Numbered from the stretch's first letter, positions 36,075-45,431 are shown. The stretch is DNA of 64,000 nucleotides from Neorhizobium alkalisoli (GCF_007829835.1 NZ_VIWP01000002.1:186001-250000), one strand, 5' to 3'. Numbers and translations: made by a program. The notes: generated from the sequence alone by a model not told the origin.

Positions 36075-38422
36075 GAGAAACGCGCGAAAGATCGGGACGT
36101 CAGCAGAAGCGGGCTGAAAGAGCCGAACGTGGCGGCAAGATCGCCGGCGACAAGCCGGTGATCGTCCAGGGTGTGGTGCCGCCGCGCGACGTGCTGCTCG
36201 CTTTCATTGCCGACAATCCCGACAAGGGTTCGAAGCGCGAGATCGCCAAGGCTTTCGGCCTGAAGGGTGAAGCGCGCGTCGAACTCAAGGATCTTTTGCG
36301 CACTCTGGAAGAAGACGGGCTCTTGAAGAAGAGCCGCAAGTCGCTGACGCGGCCGGGCGCTCTTCCCCCTGTCACGGTTCTCGACATTACCACCCGCGAC
36401 AAGGATGGCGACCTGATCGGCCGTCCGGCGGAATGGCCGGATGATGCCGGCGCGGCACCGGCCGTGCTGATCCGCCAGAATTCCGACAACCGGTCGAAGA
36501 GCAAGGCGCCTTCCGCCGGCATCAACGACCGGATCCTGGCAAAGATTTTTCCGAACAAGGATCGCTCCGGTCCCGCCTATACGGCGCGTGTGCTGAAAGT
36601 TCTCGACAAGCGCCAGAATTCCTCGCTCGGCGTGATCAAAACGATCGCCAACGGAGAAATCCGTCTTCTACCGACCGACCGGCGCGGCGAGGAAATGGTG
36701 ATCGAGCCCACCGATATCGGCGAGGCCAAGGACGGCGACCTGGTCGAGACGGAAATCGTCCGTTCCGGCCGTTACGGTCTGCCGCGGGCCAAGGTTCTGT
36801 CGGTCGTCGGTTCGGTTGCCTCCGAAAAGGCGATCTCGATGATCGCCATCTATGCCCACGGCATTCCGCACATCTTCCCGAAGGACGTGATGGAGGCTGC
36901 GGAAGCGGCCAAGCCCGCGACGATGTCGCATCGCGAGGACTGGCGCAAAATACCGCTGATCACCATCGATCCGGCCGATGCGAAAGACCATGACGACGCG
37001 GTTTATGCCGAACTCGACCCCTCGCCCGACAATCCGGATGGCGTCATCGTCACCGTCGCGATTGCCGATGTCTCCTGGTATATCCGGCCGGGTGCTGCAC
37101 TCGACCGCGAAGCCCTGAAGCGCGGCAATTCCGTCTATTTCCCCGACCGCGTCGTGCCGATGCTGCCGGAGCGGATTTCCAACGATCTCTGCTCGCTGCG
37201 CGAGCGCGAAGACCGCCCGGCGCTTGCCGTGCGCATGGTGTTTTCCAAGGAAGGCCGCAAGGTCGGCCACACGTTTCATCGCGTCATGATGAAGAGTGCC
37301 GCAAAGCTCTCCTACCAGCAGGCGCAGGCGGCGATCGACGGCAAGACCGACGACAAGACCGGACCGCTGCTCGAACCGATCCTGAAGCCGCTCTGGCATG
37401 CCTATGCGGTGATGAAGATCGGTCGCGACCGTCGCCAGCCGCTCGAGCTCGACATGCCGGAGCGCAAGATCCTTTTGAAGTCCGACGGCACCGTCGACCG
37501 GGTTTTCGTGCCGGATCGGCTCGATGCCCACAAGCTCATCGAAGAGATGATGATCCAGGCGAACGTTGCTGCCGCAGAGACGCTGGAAAAGAAGCGCCAG
37601 CCGCTGATCTACCGCATCCACGATGCACCGTCGCTTGCCAAGCAGGAGACCTTGCGCGAATTCCTGTCGACGCTCGGCATTCCGCTTGCCAAGGGTGGCC
37701 AAGTGCGCGCCAATTCGTTCAACGGCATTCTGGCCAAGGCGCATGGCACCGCGCATCAGGTCATGGTCAACGAGATGGTGCTGCGTTCGCAGAGCCAGGC
37801 GATCTACAGCCCGGAAAATATCGGCCATTTCGGCCTCAACCTGATGAAATACGCGCATTTCACCTCGCCGATCCGCCGTTATGCCGACCTGATCGTGCAT
37901 CGCGCACTGGTCGGTTCGCTGGGTCTCGGCGAAGGCGGCATCAAGCCGGAGGAAGAGGCGCAGCTCGACGATATCGCAGCGGAAATCTCGACCTTCGAAC
38001 GCCGCGCCATGGCAGCCGAGCGCGATACGATCAACCGCCTGATCGCGCATCATCTGGCAGGCCGCATCGGCGAGGAATTCCAGGGCCGCATTTCCGGCGT
38101 CACCAAGGCCGGCCTCTTCGTGCAGCTGCCGACCTATGGCGCCGACGGCTTCATTCCGGTCTCGACGATCGGCAATGACTATTACATCTATGACGAGGCG
38201 CATCAGGCGCTGTCGGGCGAAAAGACCGGACTTGGCTTCCAGATCGGCGATTCGGTGGAGGTGCGGCTGAAGGATGCCGTGCCGCTGGCCGGCGCCCTGC
38301 TGTTCGAAATGCTGAGCGAGGGCAAGAAATTGCCGACCGCGACCCGCTCCTTCCACAAGGCGGGGCGGCGTGGCCGCTCGACACCGGGCACAAGGCCACC
38401 GCGCGGCAACCGCAGGAGATAG
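36071..38422 (+). CDS. rnr: ribonuclease R
   Basis: RNase R is a processive 3'-5' exonuclease that degrades structured RNA, with cold-shock, RNB and S1 domains in order (783 residues). The RNB catalytic aspartates are in ITIDPADAKDHDDAVY. The substrate-channel motif is YAHFTSPIRRYADLIVHR, and the C-terminal S1 starts near GRISGVTKAGLFVQL. A basic tail closes the protein. The start overlaps the topA stop (ATGA-type coupling), and DUF983 follows two bases after its stop. RNase E and RNase J are also encoded in this window. Confidence 0.96.
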   Translation: MRETRERSGRQQKRAERAERGGKIAGDKPVIVQGVVPPRDVLLAFIADNPDKGSKREIAKAFGLKGEARVELKDLLRTLEEDGLLKKSRKSLTRPGALPPVTVLDITTRDKDGDLIGRPAEWPDDAGAAPAVLIRQNSDNRSKSKAPSAGINDRILAKIFPNKDRSGPAYTARVLKVLDKRQNSSLGVIKTIANGEIRLLPTDRRGEEMVIEPTDIGEAKDGDLVETEIVRSGRYGLPRAKVLSVVGSVASEKAISMIAIYAHGIPHIFPKDVMEAAEAAKPATMSHREDWRKIPLITIDPADAKDHDDAVYAELDPSPDNPDGVIVTVAIADVSWYIRPGAALDREALKRGNSVYFPDRVVPMLPERISNDLCSLREREDRPALAVRMVFSKEGRKVGHTFHRVMMKSAAKLSYQQAQAAIDGKTDDKTGPLLEPILKPLWHAYAVMKIGRDRRQPLELDMPERKILLKSDGTVDRVFVPDRLDAHKLIEEMMIQANVAAAETLEKKRQPLIYRIHDAPSLAKQETLREFLSTLGIPLAKGGQVRANSFNGILAKAHGTAHQVMVNEMVLRSQSQAIYSPENIGHFGLNLMKYAHFTSPIRRYADLIVHRALVGSLGLGEGGIKPEEEAQLDDIAAEISTFERRAMAAERDTINRLIAHHLAGRIGEEFQGRISGVTKAGLFVQLPTYGADGFIPVSTIGNDYYIYDEAHQALSGEKTGLGFQIGDSVEVRLKDAVPLAGALLFEMLSEGKKLPTATRSFHKAGRRGRSTPGTRPPRGNRRR

Positions 38423-38424
38423 GC

Positions 38425-38886
38425 ATGCGAAGCGATGCGGGCGAGACGGTTTCCTATGGCGGCTCTCCGCAGGCGGAGCGTCCGCTTGGCCGTTCTATCC
38501 AGCGCGGTCTTCTCTGCCGCTGCCCGAATTGCGGCACCGGAAAGCTGTTCCGGGCCTTTCTGAAACCGGTCGATCATTGCGCCGCCTGCGGCGAGGATTT
38601 TTCGCACCAGCGCGCCGACGACCTGCCGGCCTATCTCGTCATCGTCGTGGTCGGCCATGTGCTGATGGGCGGCTATATGCTGACCGACATGGTCTGGCGA
38701 GTGTCTCCGTGGATCCATCTGGCCATCTGGGCACCGCTTGCGGTTCTGGCCGCCATCCTCACCATCCAGCCGATCAAGGGCGGCGTGATCGGCCTGCAAT
38801 GGGCGACCCGCATGCATGGTTTTGGCGGCGAGGACGATACGTTCGATCCCAAGAATGATCCCGGTCGAGGTGGCCCGATCGCATGA
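38425..38886 (+). CDS. DUF983 membrane protein
   Basis: This 153-residue protein has an N-terminal zinc-ribbon-like segment (CRCPNCGTGKLFRAFLKPVD, then CAACGEDF), followed by two or three membrane helices (about 72-112). The pattern is DUF983, a family often found near cytochrome oxidase assembly or housekeeping genes, with unknown function. It is embedded in the topA-rnr cluster, and its stop overlaps the NUDIX start by four bases. Confidence 0.88.
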   Translation: MRSDAGETVSYGGSPQAERPLGRSIQRGLLCRCPNCGTGKLFRAFLKPVDHCAACGEDFSHQRADDLPAYLVIVVVGHVLMGGYMLTDMVWRVSPWIHLAIWAPLAVLAAILTIQPIKGGVIGLQWATRMHGFGGEDDTFDPKNDPGRGGPIA

Positions 38887-39578
38887 CCTTGGCCGACGAG
38901 AAAGACGCCACCTCCGCTCTCGATGCGAAGGCACATCGGCCCGTCACGGGTATCAGGCCACGGGATGCCGCTTCGATCATCCTGATCGACTGTTCCGGCG
39001 GCACGCCGAAGGTGCTGATGGGCCGGCGCGGCAGCGGCCATGTCTTCATGCCTGACGTCTATGTCTTTCCCGGCGGCAAGCGTGACGCGCGCGACCATGC
39101 CCTGCCCTTTGCCGCCGATCTCGATCCGGCCGTGATGGAAAGGCTGTGCCTCGGCCCCGCCGCGCCGATCGCCCCCAGCCGTGCAAGAGCGCTGGCGCTC
39201 GCGGCCATGCGCGAACTCTGCGAGGAGACCGGCGCAACCTTCGGCGGAGCGGACGGGCTGCCCGACCTTTCGCGACTGCGCTATGTGGCCCGCGCCATCA
39301 CGCCGCCCGGCAATGTGCGGCGTTACGATACACGGTTCTTTCTTGCCTTTTGTCAGGAAACCCCCATCGACCTGACGCATTTGGCAGATACGCAGGAACT
39401 TCAGGACATTCGCTGGCTTGACATCGGTGCGCTTTCAGGTCTGAAACTGCCGCGCATCACGCAGACGGTGCTGGAGGACGTGAGCGAACTAATGGCTGCT
39501 TATCCGGACTTACCTTTCGGAACCCCTGTCTCCTTCTATCTCATGCGTCATGGACGTTTCGTCCGCAGCCGACTGTAA
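38883..39578 (+). CDS. NUDIX hydrolase
   Basis: This 231-residue NUDIX protein has the core catalytic helix AAMRELCEETGATFG (REx2EExG) near residues 105-119. An earlier strand-loop, HVFMPDVYVFPGGKRDARDH, contains the conserved Pro-Gly-Gly before the box. The extra length around the box suggests a CoA/ADP-ribose or alcohol-phosphate type substrate rather than MutT, but I cannot assign it. Translation is probably coupled to DUF983 through the ATGA overlap. Confidence 0.9.
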   Translation: MTLADEKDATSALDAKAHRPVTGIRPRDAASIILIDCSGGTPKVLMGRRGSGHVFMPDVYVFPGGKRDARDHALPFAADLDPAVMERLCLGPAAPIAPSRARALALAAMRELCEETGATFGGADGLPDLSRLRYVARAITPPGNVRRYDTRFFLAFCQETPIDLTHLADTQELQDIRWLDIGALSGLKLPRITQTVLEDVSELMAAYPDLPFGTPVSFYLMRHGRFVRSRL

Positions 39579-39588
39579 GGAATTTGGA

Positions 39589-40773
39589 ATGCCTCAGCCG
39601 ACGACAGACGCCAACGGCCATGTTGAAGAGATACATTGGCCGTCGCTGATCGCCGCGATTTCCGCAATCAGTGCCGTCGGGATAGCGATGGGCCTCGGCC
39701 TGCCACTTCTCAGCATCATTCTTGAAAAACGGGGCATAGCCTCGACGCTGATCGGTCTCAATGCCGCCATGGCCGGCGTCGCATCGATGATCGCAGCCCC
39801 CGTGACGACCATGATCGCCCATCGGTTCGGCGTTGCCAGGACGATGATGCTGGCGATCGTCGTCGCTGCTGCCAGCGCCATCTGCTTCTATTACGCGACC
39901 GACTTCTGGATGTGGTTCCCGCTGCGCTTCACCTTCCATGGCGCAACGACGACGATGTTCATCCTGTCGGAATTCTGGATCAACGAGGCAGCACCACCGC
40001 GTCGCCGCGGGCTGGTACTGGGCATCTATGCAACGGTTCTGGCGATCGGCTTTGCCATGGGACCGCTGCTCTTTTCCGCGCTCGGCAGCGATGGCATCCT
40101 GCCCTTCCTGGTCGGCGCAGCCATCATTCTGCTGGCGATCATCCCGATCTTTATCGCCCGCAACGAAAGCCCGGCGCTGGACGAAAAGCCGGACCGGCAT
40201 TTCTTCCATTATATCTTTCTCGTGCCGACCGCGACGGCAGCCGTCTTCGCCTTCGGCGCCGTTTCTGCCGGCGGCCTGTCGCTATTTCCGATCTATGCCT
40301 TGCGTTCGGCCCTCAGCGAGGCGCAGGCGGCCATTCTGCTCACCGTCATGGGTTTCGGCAACATGGCCTTCCAAATCCCGCTCGGCATGATCTCCGACCG
40401 GATGCATGACCGCAGGCCGCTTCTGACAGGCATGGCGGTACTGGGCGTCATCGGTTCGCTCACCCTGCCCTTCCTGGTGCAGAACTGGATGATGATGGCG
40501 GTGGTGCTGTTCTTCTGGGGCGGCTGCGTCTCCGGTCTCTACACGATCGGGCTTGCGCATCTCGGCGCGCGACTCAGCGGCGCCGACCTTGCGGCGGCCA
40601 ATGCAGCCTTCATCTTCTGTTATGCGGTCGGCACGGTTGCCGGTCCACAGGGGATCGGGGCTGCCATCGACATTGCCGGCAATGACGGTTTTGCCTGGGC
40701 ATTGGCCGGATTCTTTGCATTCTATGTGCTTGTTTCGGCCGCTCGCGTGCTTTTCCGTTCGAAACAGAGTTGA
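39589..40773 (+). CDS. MFS transporter
   Basis: This 394-residue major facilitator has about twelve hydrophobic segments. Visible features include IAMGLGLPLLSIILEKRGIASTLIG at helix 1, the RF-xxxR region after helix 4 and MGFGNMAFQIPLGMISDRMHDRRPL in the second half (motif A-like). It resembles YcaD/Bcr-like sugar or drug permeases. The ATG at 39589 follows GGA; an earlier ATG at 39550 lies inside the NUDIX gene. The stop overlaps a good promoter for rpmG. The substrate is unknown. Confidence 0.9.
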   Translation: MPQPTTDANGHVEEIHWPSLIAAISAISAVGIAMGLGLPLLSIILEKRGIASTLIGLNAAMAGVASMIAAPVTTMIAHRFGVARTMMLAIVVAAASAICFYYATDFWMWFPLRFTFHGATTTMFILSEFWINEAAPPRRRGLVLGIYATVLAIGFAMGPLLFSALGSDGILPFLVGAAIILLAIIPIFIARNESPALDEKPDRHFFHYIFLVPTATAAVFAFGAVSAGGLSLFPIYALRSALSEAQAAILLTVMGFGNMAFQIPLGMISDRMHDRRPLLTGMAVLGVIGSLTLPFLVQNWMMMAVVLFFWGGCVSGLYTIGLAHLGARLSGADLAAANAAFIFCYAVGTVAGPQGIGAAIDIAGNDGFAWALAGFFAFYVLVSAARVLFRSKQS

Positions 40774-40797
40774 CATTTTGATCGCGATTTGTAATTT
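40770..40797 (+). promoter_or_regulatory. rpmG promoter
   Basis: TTGACA (40770-40775) and TAATTT (40792-40797) are 16 bases apart. The -35 is a perfect consensus and lies across the MFS stop codon, so rpmG probably has its own promoter. Confidence 0.6.
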
Positions 40798-40862
40798 CGC
40801 GCCAGATTTTGCCGTGGGCCCTCCGCGTCCGCGGCTTCATTTTTCTTAGAGGCAGAACAACC

Positions 40863-41030
40863 ATGGCGAAAGCTACGACCATCAAGATCAAGCTGCTGTC
40901 GACGGCTGACACCGGTTTCTTCTACGTCACGACGAAGAACAGCCGCACGATGACCGACAAGATGACCAAGACCAAGTACGACCCGGTCGCGAAGAAGCAT
41001 GTCGAATTCAAGGAAACCAAGATCAAGTAA
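40863..41030 (+). CDS. rpmG: 50S ribosomal protein L33
   Basis: L33 is a small subunit of the large ribosomal particle, here 55 residues: [20 protein letters not shown], then [10 protein letters not shown] and a C-terminal [11 protein letters not shown]. It contains no cysteines, so it is the zinc-free form. The ATG at 40863 has AGAGGC upstream. It is followed by a strong intrinsic terminator and has its own promoter, so it is separable from the topA cluster. Confidence 0.97.
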   Translation: MAKATTIKIKLLSTADTGFFYVTTKNSRTMTDKMTKTKYDPVAKKHVEFKETKIK

Positions 41031-41052
41031 GATCTGGTTTTCTGTCTATCAG

Positions 41053-41090
41053 AAGGGCGCCGGCCTCATAGGTCAGGCGCCCTTTCTTTT
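41053..41090 (+). terminator. rpmG terminator
   Basis: The stem AAGGGCGCC pairs with GGCGCCCTT, with a further inner pairing (GGCCT with AGGTC). It is followed directly by TTTCTTTT. It lies 22 bases after the rpmG stop. Confidence 0.9.
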
Positions 41091-41902
41091 GCCCGCGATT
41101 CAACGGCGATCGCACTGGACGATCCCGGCTCGGCGGTTTTCACTTTTGTGGAATAAGGCTCAAAACGAAAAGCGCCACCGCCCTGTCCGGACGATGGCGC
41201 TTCGCAATTGGGGGTCGATCGGCTTGCAATCACGGCACGAGGAACCGCTTTGGCATGCTTGCCGATCGACCGACCCCACGACCCAGGAGATGCGGCGGAC
41301 CTGAGCATCATGGGGTATCGGCGTCCCTTGCGGGAACCTTTGTTTTCGTTGAGGCCAAAATTGCGCAAAACGAAAAGAAAATCAACACATTCTTAACCGG
41401 AGCCACAACTCCACTTGTTTATTGGTTAAAATTCGCCACGAAAGCATTCGCGTTCTCTTCTTTTTCAATGTTGTTTTTAAAGAACTCCCTCATCAAAGGG
41501 ATTTTCAACTTGCCAAAACGCAATTTTACGCCAAGAAACGCGAAATAATATTTGCGGACATCGCCCGATCACGGCACCGACGAAGCTGACTTAGCTTCAC
41601 CTTCAACTCACATGCGCCCTGCAAGTAACCGCATTCGACTTCCGACTTGTTTGCAAGATTTGCCAGGAAAGGCTGTCATGGAACTTTTTTATTTCGGATC
41701 ACCACAAAATCATACCTGTGAAAAGTGATCCTGCGGTGTCAGAAATGAATGGGTGCACAGGCATGCAAGGCGCTCCGCAGCCAAAAATCCCGACACAATA
41801 TTAGAAATCTTAAATGATTCTTTTTTACGTCACTCGGGCGAAGAGCCCGGAACGTTGCGAAAACCAACAATCCGCCAACTTGGTTTCGATGCCGGACAGC
41901 AC
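41091..41902. other. gene-poor, partly AT-rich gap between rpmG and pleD
   Basis: About 810 bases hold no convincing gene. The first part (41160-41300) has strong inverted repeats and a candidate small RNA on the minus strand. From about 41340 to 41830 the sequence is markedly AT-rich compared with all neighbours. It contains small hairpins (for example GAAGCT with AGCTTC near 41582, and CGGGC with GCCCG near 41840) and only short spurious frames. Confidence 0.6.
41162..41300 (-). ncRNA. candidate small RNA ending in an intrinsic terminator
   Basis: On the minus strand, AAGCGCCA pairs with TGGCGCTT (41202-41170) and is followed by TTTTCGTTTT, a good terminator. Upstream on the same strand, GGGGTCG...CGATCGGC (41277-41261) pairs with GCCGATCGACCCC (41223-41211), a second long stem. 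Two strong stems plus a terminator suggest a small RNA of roughly 140-190 bases. The 5' end is unknown. Alternatively it is the terminator of a long pleD 3' tail. Confidence 0.4.
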
Positions 41903-43273
41903 TCAGGCCGCGGCGGCAACGACCTTGTTGCGCCCGCTGTTCTTCGCTTCGTAAAGCGCCCTGTCCGCCTGCTTTAGCAACTGTTCGGGAGTCTCGGCGC
42001 CGGCAAGGTTGCAGGCGATACCAAGCGAGGCAGTGATGCTTAGCTTGGCGCCCGTGCTTTTGATCAGGAAGGGCGTGCGCTCGATGATGTCGCGCAGGCG
42101 CTCGGCAATGGCTGCGGCCTGTTCTGCATCCGTATCCGGCATGACAACGACGAATTCCTCGCCGCCGAAACGGCAGGCGAGATCGGCACCGCGCACCGTC
42201 GAGCGGATGCGCATGGCGAATTCCTTCAGCACTTCGTCGCCGGCGTCATGGCCATAGGTATCGTTGACCGCCTTGAAGCGATCGATATCGGTGATGCAGA
42301 CCGAAAGCGGCCGACCGCGGGCGGCGGCGCGGTTGAACAGGACTTTCAGGTGATTGTCGAGATAACGGCGGTTGCTGAGGCCGGTCAGGCCATCGGTGAC
42401 CGCAAGTTCGATTGTCTGGCGCATGCTGAGCCGCAGACGGTCGTTGTAACGCTTGCGCTTGATCTGGGTCAGGACGCGGGCAACCAGCTCGTTCGGATCG
42501 ATGGGGCGGATGATATAGTCGTTGACGCCGAGATCGAGCGCCCGGACGATGATCTCGTCATCACCGAGTTCCGTCACCAGAAGCACCGGCAGGAAACGGG
42601 TGCGCTCCAGCGAGCGCAGCTGCGAGCAGAGACGCAGCGGATCGTAATCGTCGAAATTGGCGTTGACGATGACGAGGTCGAATGTGTTTTCGGCCGCCTC
42701 GAACAGGGCTGCCTGCGGATCGGAGATGGCATTGACCTCGGCGATCGGCTTCAGCGCCTTGATGATGCGCTCCTGAGAGCTTCCGCGTCCATCGACTAGC
42801 AGAACCTGGCCGATATCCTCCTGCCCTTCCACGCCCTTCAGCATGTCCTGCAGGGCAAGGTTATGGGCGGTGTCGGCGCGGATGCGTAGCTCGTCGCTCA
42901 ACGTCTTCAGCCGGACGAGGCTTTTGACACGCGAGATCAGCTGCAGGTCGTTGACCGGCTTGGTCAGAAAATCGTCGGCACCGGCTTTCAGGCCTCGGAC
43001 GCGGTCGGACGGCTGGTCGAGCGCGGTGACCATGACGACCGGAATATGGGCGGTGCGCGGATTGGCCTTCAGGCGCTCGCAGACTTCGAAACCGTCGATG
43101 CCGGGCATCATGATATCGAGCAGGATGACATCGACATGGTGGCTGTTACAGATGTCCAGCGCCTTGTAACCGTCATCGGCGGTGAGCACGTCGAAATATT
43201 CGGCGAGCAACCGTGCCTCGAGCAATTTCACATTGGCGGGGATATCGTCGACGACAAGGATACGCGCTGTCAT
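41903..43273 (-). CDS. pleD: PleD-type response regulator and diguanylate cyclase
   Basis: PleD makes cyclic di-GMP to drive the motile-to-attached transition (456 residues). The first receiver domain (about 1-120) has VILLDIMMPGIDG with its phospho-acceptor Asp and the Lys of FLTKPVND. The second receiver (about 155-270) looks degenerate, with VIVNANFDDYD in place of the Asp site, as in Caulobacter PleD. The GGDEF domain has the active site RFGGEEF and an RxxD inhibitory site (RGAD) five residues before it. It sits 15 bases behind divK, so the two are one operon. Confidence 0.96.
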   Translation of the reverse strand: MTARILVVDDIPANVKLLEARLLAEYFDVLTADDGYKALDICNSHHVDVILLDIMMPGIDGFEVCERLKANPRTAHIPVVMVTALDQPSDRVRGLKAGADDFLTKPVNDLQLISRVKSLVRLKTLSDELRIRADTAHNLALQDMLKGVEGQEDIGQVLLVDGRGSSQERIIKALKPIAEVNAISDPQAALFEAAENTFDLVIVNANFDDYDPLRLCSQLRSLERTRFLPVLLVTELGDDEIIVRALDLGVNDYIIRPIDPNELVARVLTQIKRKRYNDRLRLSMRQTIELAVTDGLTGLSNRRYLDNHLKVLFNRAAARGRPLSVCITDIDRFKAVNDTYGHDAGDEVLKEFAMRIRSTVRGADLACRFGGEEFVVVMPDTDAEQAAAIAERLRDIIERTPFLIKSTGAKLSITASLGIACNLAGAETPEQLLKQADRALYEAKNSGRNKVVAAAA

Positions 43274-43288
43274 GGCTGGGTTCCGATC

Positions 43289-43660
43289 CTATGCATCGCC
43301 GAGATAGGTCTTGATCGTCTCGATGAATTTCGGCACCGAAATGGGTTTCGAGACATAGGCTTCGCAGCCTCCCTGGCGAATGCGTTCCTCATCGCCCTTC
43401 ATGGCGAAGGCGGTCACCGCAATGACCGGAATAATATGCAGCTCATCGTCTTCCTTGAGCCAGCGGGTGACTTCCAGGCCAGAGACTTCCGGCAGCTGGA
43501 TATCCATCAGAATGAGATCCGGACGATGCTTGCGGGCGAGATCGAGCGCTTCCATGCCGTTGCGCGTCTGAATGGTCTCATAGCCCGAGGCCTCGATCAG
43601 ATCGCGGAAGAGCTTCATGTTCAGCTCATTGTCTTCGACAATCATGACCCGTTTGGGCAT
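43289..43660 (-). CDS. divK: single-domain response regulator DivK
   Basis: DivK is a 123-residue stand-alone receiver that, when phosphorylated, lowers CtrA activity through the CckA pathway. Visible are [19 protein letters not shown] at the start, the phosphorylation site [26 protein letters not shown] and the Lys of YVSKPISV. It is the first gene of the divK-pleD operon, the same order as in Caulobacter. The window also holds a CtrA-like box at 24961. Confidence 0.96.
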   Translation of the reverse strand: MPKRVMIVEDNELNMKLFRDLIEASGYETIQTRNGMEALDLARKHRPDLILMDIQLPEVSGLEVTRWLKEDDELHIIPVIAVTAFAMKGDEERIRQGGCEAYVSKPISVPKFIETIKTYLGDA

Positions 43661-43792
43661 TGCGATCCGTTCCTTAAATCGCGCCTTGCAAGCGTGTTTT
43701 CGGTATATAAGCTCCCGGGAAAGTCGATTCCCCGGGGCGTCATCCGGTTACGGTAAGGCGATTTGGTTGAAAAAGAGGTAACTTAGCTGGAA

Positions 43793-44101
43793 ATGCAGAG
43801 AGATGGCAGAATTGGCAAAGTAGATGCAGGCCAGGCGGAGCAGACCGCGGCTGCAATCCTCGGCTGGCTGGCCGGCGAGCCGGATATGCTCGGCCGTTTC
43901 CTGGCACTCTCCGGCCTGCAGGCAGACCAGCTGCGGCACGCGGTAAATGACTCCGGCTTTCTGGCCGGCATGGTGGATTTCCTGATGAGCCACGAGCCGA
44001 CGCTGATGGCCTTTTGCGAGGCGACCGGCACCAAGCCGGAAACCGTGGCCGCGGTCTCGCTTTATTACACGAGGCCCGGCCTCGATTCGGGCCAGTATTA
44101 A
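43793..44101 (+). CDS. DUF3572 protein
   Basis: This is a 102-residue, all-helical protein with the family segments AEQTAAAILGWLAGEPDMLGRFL, GLQADQLRHAVNDSGFLAGMVDFLMSHE and FCEATGTKPETV. It is alphaproteobacterial, with no known function and no signal peptide. It is divergent from divK by about 130 bases, and the HAD-like gene follows 18 bases after its stop, probably as one transcript. Confidence 0.87.
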   Translation: MQRDGRIGKVDAGQAEQTAAAILGWLAGEPDMLGRFLALSGLQADQLRHAVNDSGFLAGMVDFLMSHEPTLMAFCEATGTKPETVAAVSLYYTRPGLDSGQY

Positions 44102-44119
44102 ATTCGGAGCAGTTTTGCG

Positions 44120-44773
44120 ATGAGCGAGATCCTCGACCTTTCCCATGTCACCCTCTCCGACCGGCCGCTGATCGTCTGCGACGTCGATGATGTCGTTCTC
44201 AACTTCGCCGCACCCTTCCAGGATTTTTTGCGCGAAAGCGGGCATGAGCTTTTGCCACGCTCGTTCCGGCTGACCGGCAATATCGTCTCGATCGCCACGC
44301 AGGAGGCCATGGCCGAACTCGAGGTGAAGCGGACGATCGGCGCCTTTTTCGAGGCGCAGGAGACCTGGCAGACGCCATTCGACCGTGTTGGCGAGACGCT
44401 GGAAAGCCTTGCCGAGGATGCCGACGTGCTCTTCCTCACCGCCATGCCGCCACGGTTTCAGGAGGCAAGACGCCGTCTTCTCGACCGGCTCGGCCTCACC
44501 TTTCCGCTGATCGCCAGCGAAGCGCCGAAGGGGCCGATCATGAAGCGGCTGCATGCCGAGCGCGCCCTGCCCTCGGTCTTTATCGACGACATGGCGCATA
44601 ATCTTCACTCGGTGCGTGACCATGTGAGCGACAGCCTGATCATACACATGATGCCCGATTCGCCGCTGCACCTGCTTGCGCCGAAACCGGACGACAGCAT
44701 CGTGCGCGCCATGGACTGGCCACATGCAGGCGAGCTTATCAACACCCATATCGGCCGTGCCTCTTCACGCTAA
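44120..44773 (+). CDS. HAD-superfamily-like phosphatase
   Basis: This 217-residue protein has the HAD nucleophile motif LIVCDVDDVVLNF (about residues 17-29), a threonine in LFLTAMPP that fits HAD motif 2, a lysine in EAPKGPIM and a motif-3-like SVFIDDMAHNL with paired acidic residues. No signal peptide is visible. It follows DUF3572 and its last nine bases overlap the opposed GNAT gene. The substrate is unknown. Confidence 0.82.
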   Translation: MSEILDLSHVTLSDRPLIVCDVDDVVLNFAAPFQDFLRESGHELLPRSFRLTGNIVSIATQEAMAELEVKRTIGAFFEAQETWQTPFDRVGETLESLAEDADVLFLTAMPPRFQEARRRLLDRLGLTFPLIASEAPKGPIMKRLHAERALPSVFIDDMAHNLHSVRDHVSDSLIIHMMPDSPLHLLAPKPDDSIVRAMDWPHAGELINTHIGRASSR

Positions 44774-45370
44774 AACTCCTTCCGGAGCCAGAGACAGACG
44801 CATGAGCGGCCGTCCCGCCTTGCGAAGCGCAACTTCGACAAACCCCGCCGCCTTGAAGACCGCCGCAGAGCCGACATAGAGGCCAAGTGACTGGGATGTT
44901 TTGGCATTTTCGATGGGACAGCCTTCGATGAGCCTCGCGCCGGAGGCGCGGGCAAAATCCACTGCGGCGGCCAGGATGCGATGGCTATTGCCCTTGCCGC
45001 GATGGCGCCGGCCGATGAAAAAGCAGCTGACGCCCCAGACGCCATCGTCACCCGCATCCTCCGGCTCAAGCGGGCGCGAAACGGTGCGCGGGGAATTCCA
45101 TTGCGGCACATCGGAACGCGGGCCGACCTGAACCCAAGCGGCCGGCTGGCCTTCGACATAACCGATAATACCGGGCGGCGGACCTGCCTCTATTCTCTTG
45201 CGGATATGGTCTTTCTTTTCGCCGGCATCGAGCAGGTCGCGCTCGGCGCGCGGCAAGCGAAAATAGGTGCACCAGCAGCCATAACAGGCGCCCGACGGAC
45301 CGAATAGCGTGACGAAGTCGTCCCAGCGATCCGGTGTCAGTGGATAGGCTTCGAACTCCCTCATCGGCAT
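44765..45370 (-). CDS. GNAT family N-acetyltransferase
   Basis: This 201-residue protein has the GNAT acetyl-CoA segment VSCFFIGRRHRGKGNSHRILAAAVDFARASG and the later YVGSAAVFKAAGFVEVALRK. The N-terminal half has an unusual cysteine-rich stretch, GACYGCWCTYFRLPR, seen in a sub-branch of this family. It is divergent from dinB, with the dinB promoter and LexA box in the 66-base gap. The substrate is unknown. Confidence 0.88.
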   Translation of the reverse strand: MPMREFEAYPLTPDRWDDFVTLFGPSGACYGCWCTYFRLPRAERDLLDAGEKKDHIRKRIEAGPPPGIIGYVEGQPAAWVQVGPRSDVPQWNSPRTVSRPLEPEDAGDDGVWGVSCFFIGRRHRGKGNSHRILAAAVDFARASGARLIEGCPIENAKTSQSLGLYVGSAAVFKAAGFVEVALRKAGRPLMRLSLAPEGVLA

Positions 45371-45381
45371 GCCCCCAGCTC

Positions 45382-45431
45382 TTGAGATGAACGAGCTTAG
45401 GGCTTATTGTTCCGATGTTCAACCTTTGTTC
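45382..45431 (+). promoter_or_regulatory. dinB promoter with LexA (SOS) box
   Basis: TTGAGA (45382-45387) and TATTGT (45405-45410) are 17 bases apart. A perfect alphaproteobacterial LexA operator, GTTC-N7-GTTC (45417-45431), covers the predicted transcription start. LexA bound there would block initiation, so dinB should be SOS-induced. Confidence 0.82.

Noticed and set aside
36668-38356. Minus-strand frame of 562 residues across rnr
   Set aside because: Antisense shadow of RNase R with intact catalytic aspartates on the plus strand.
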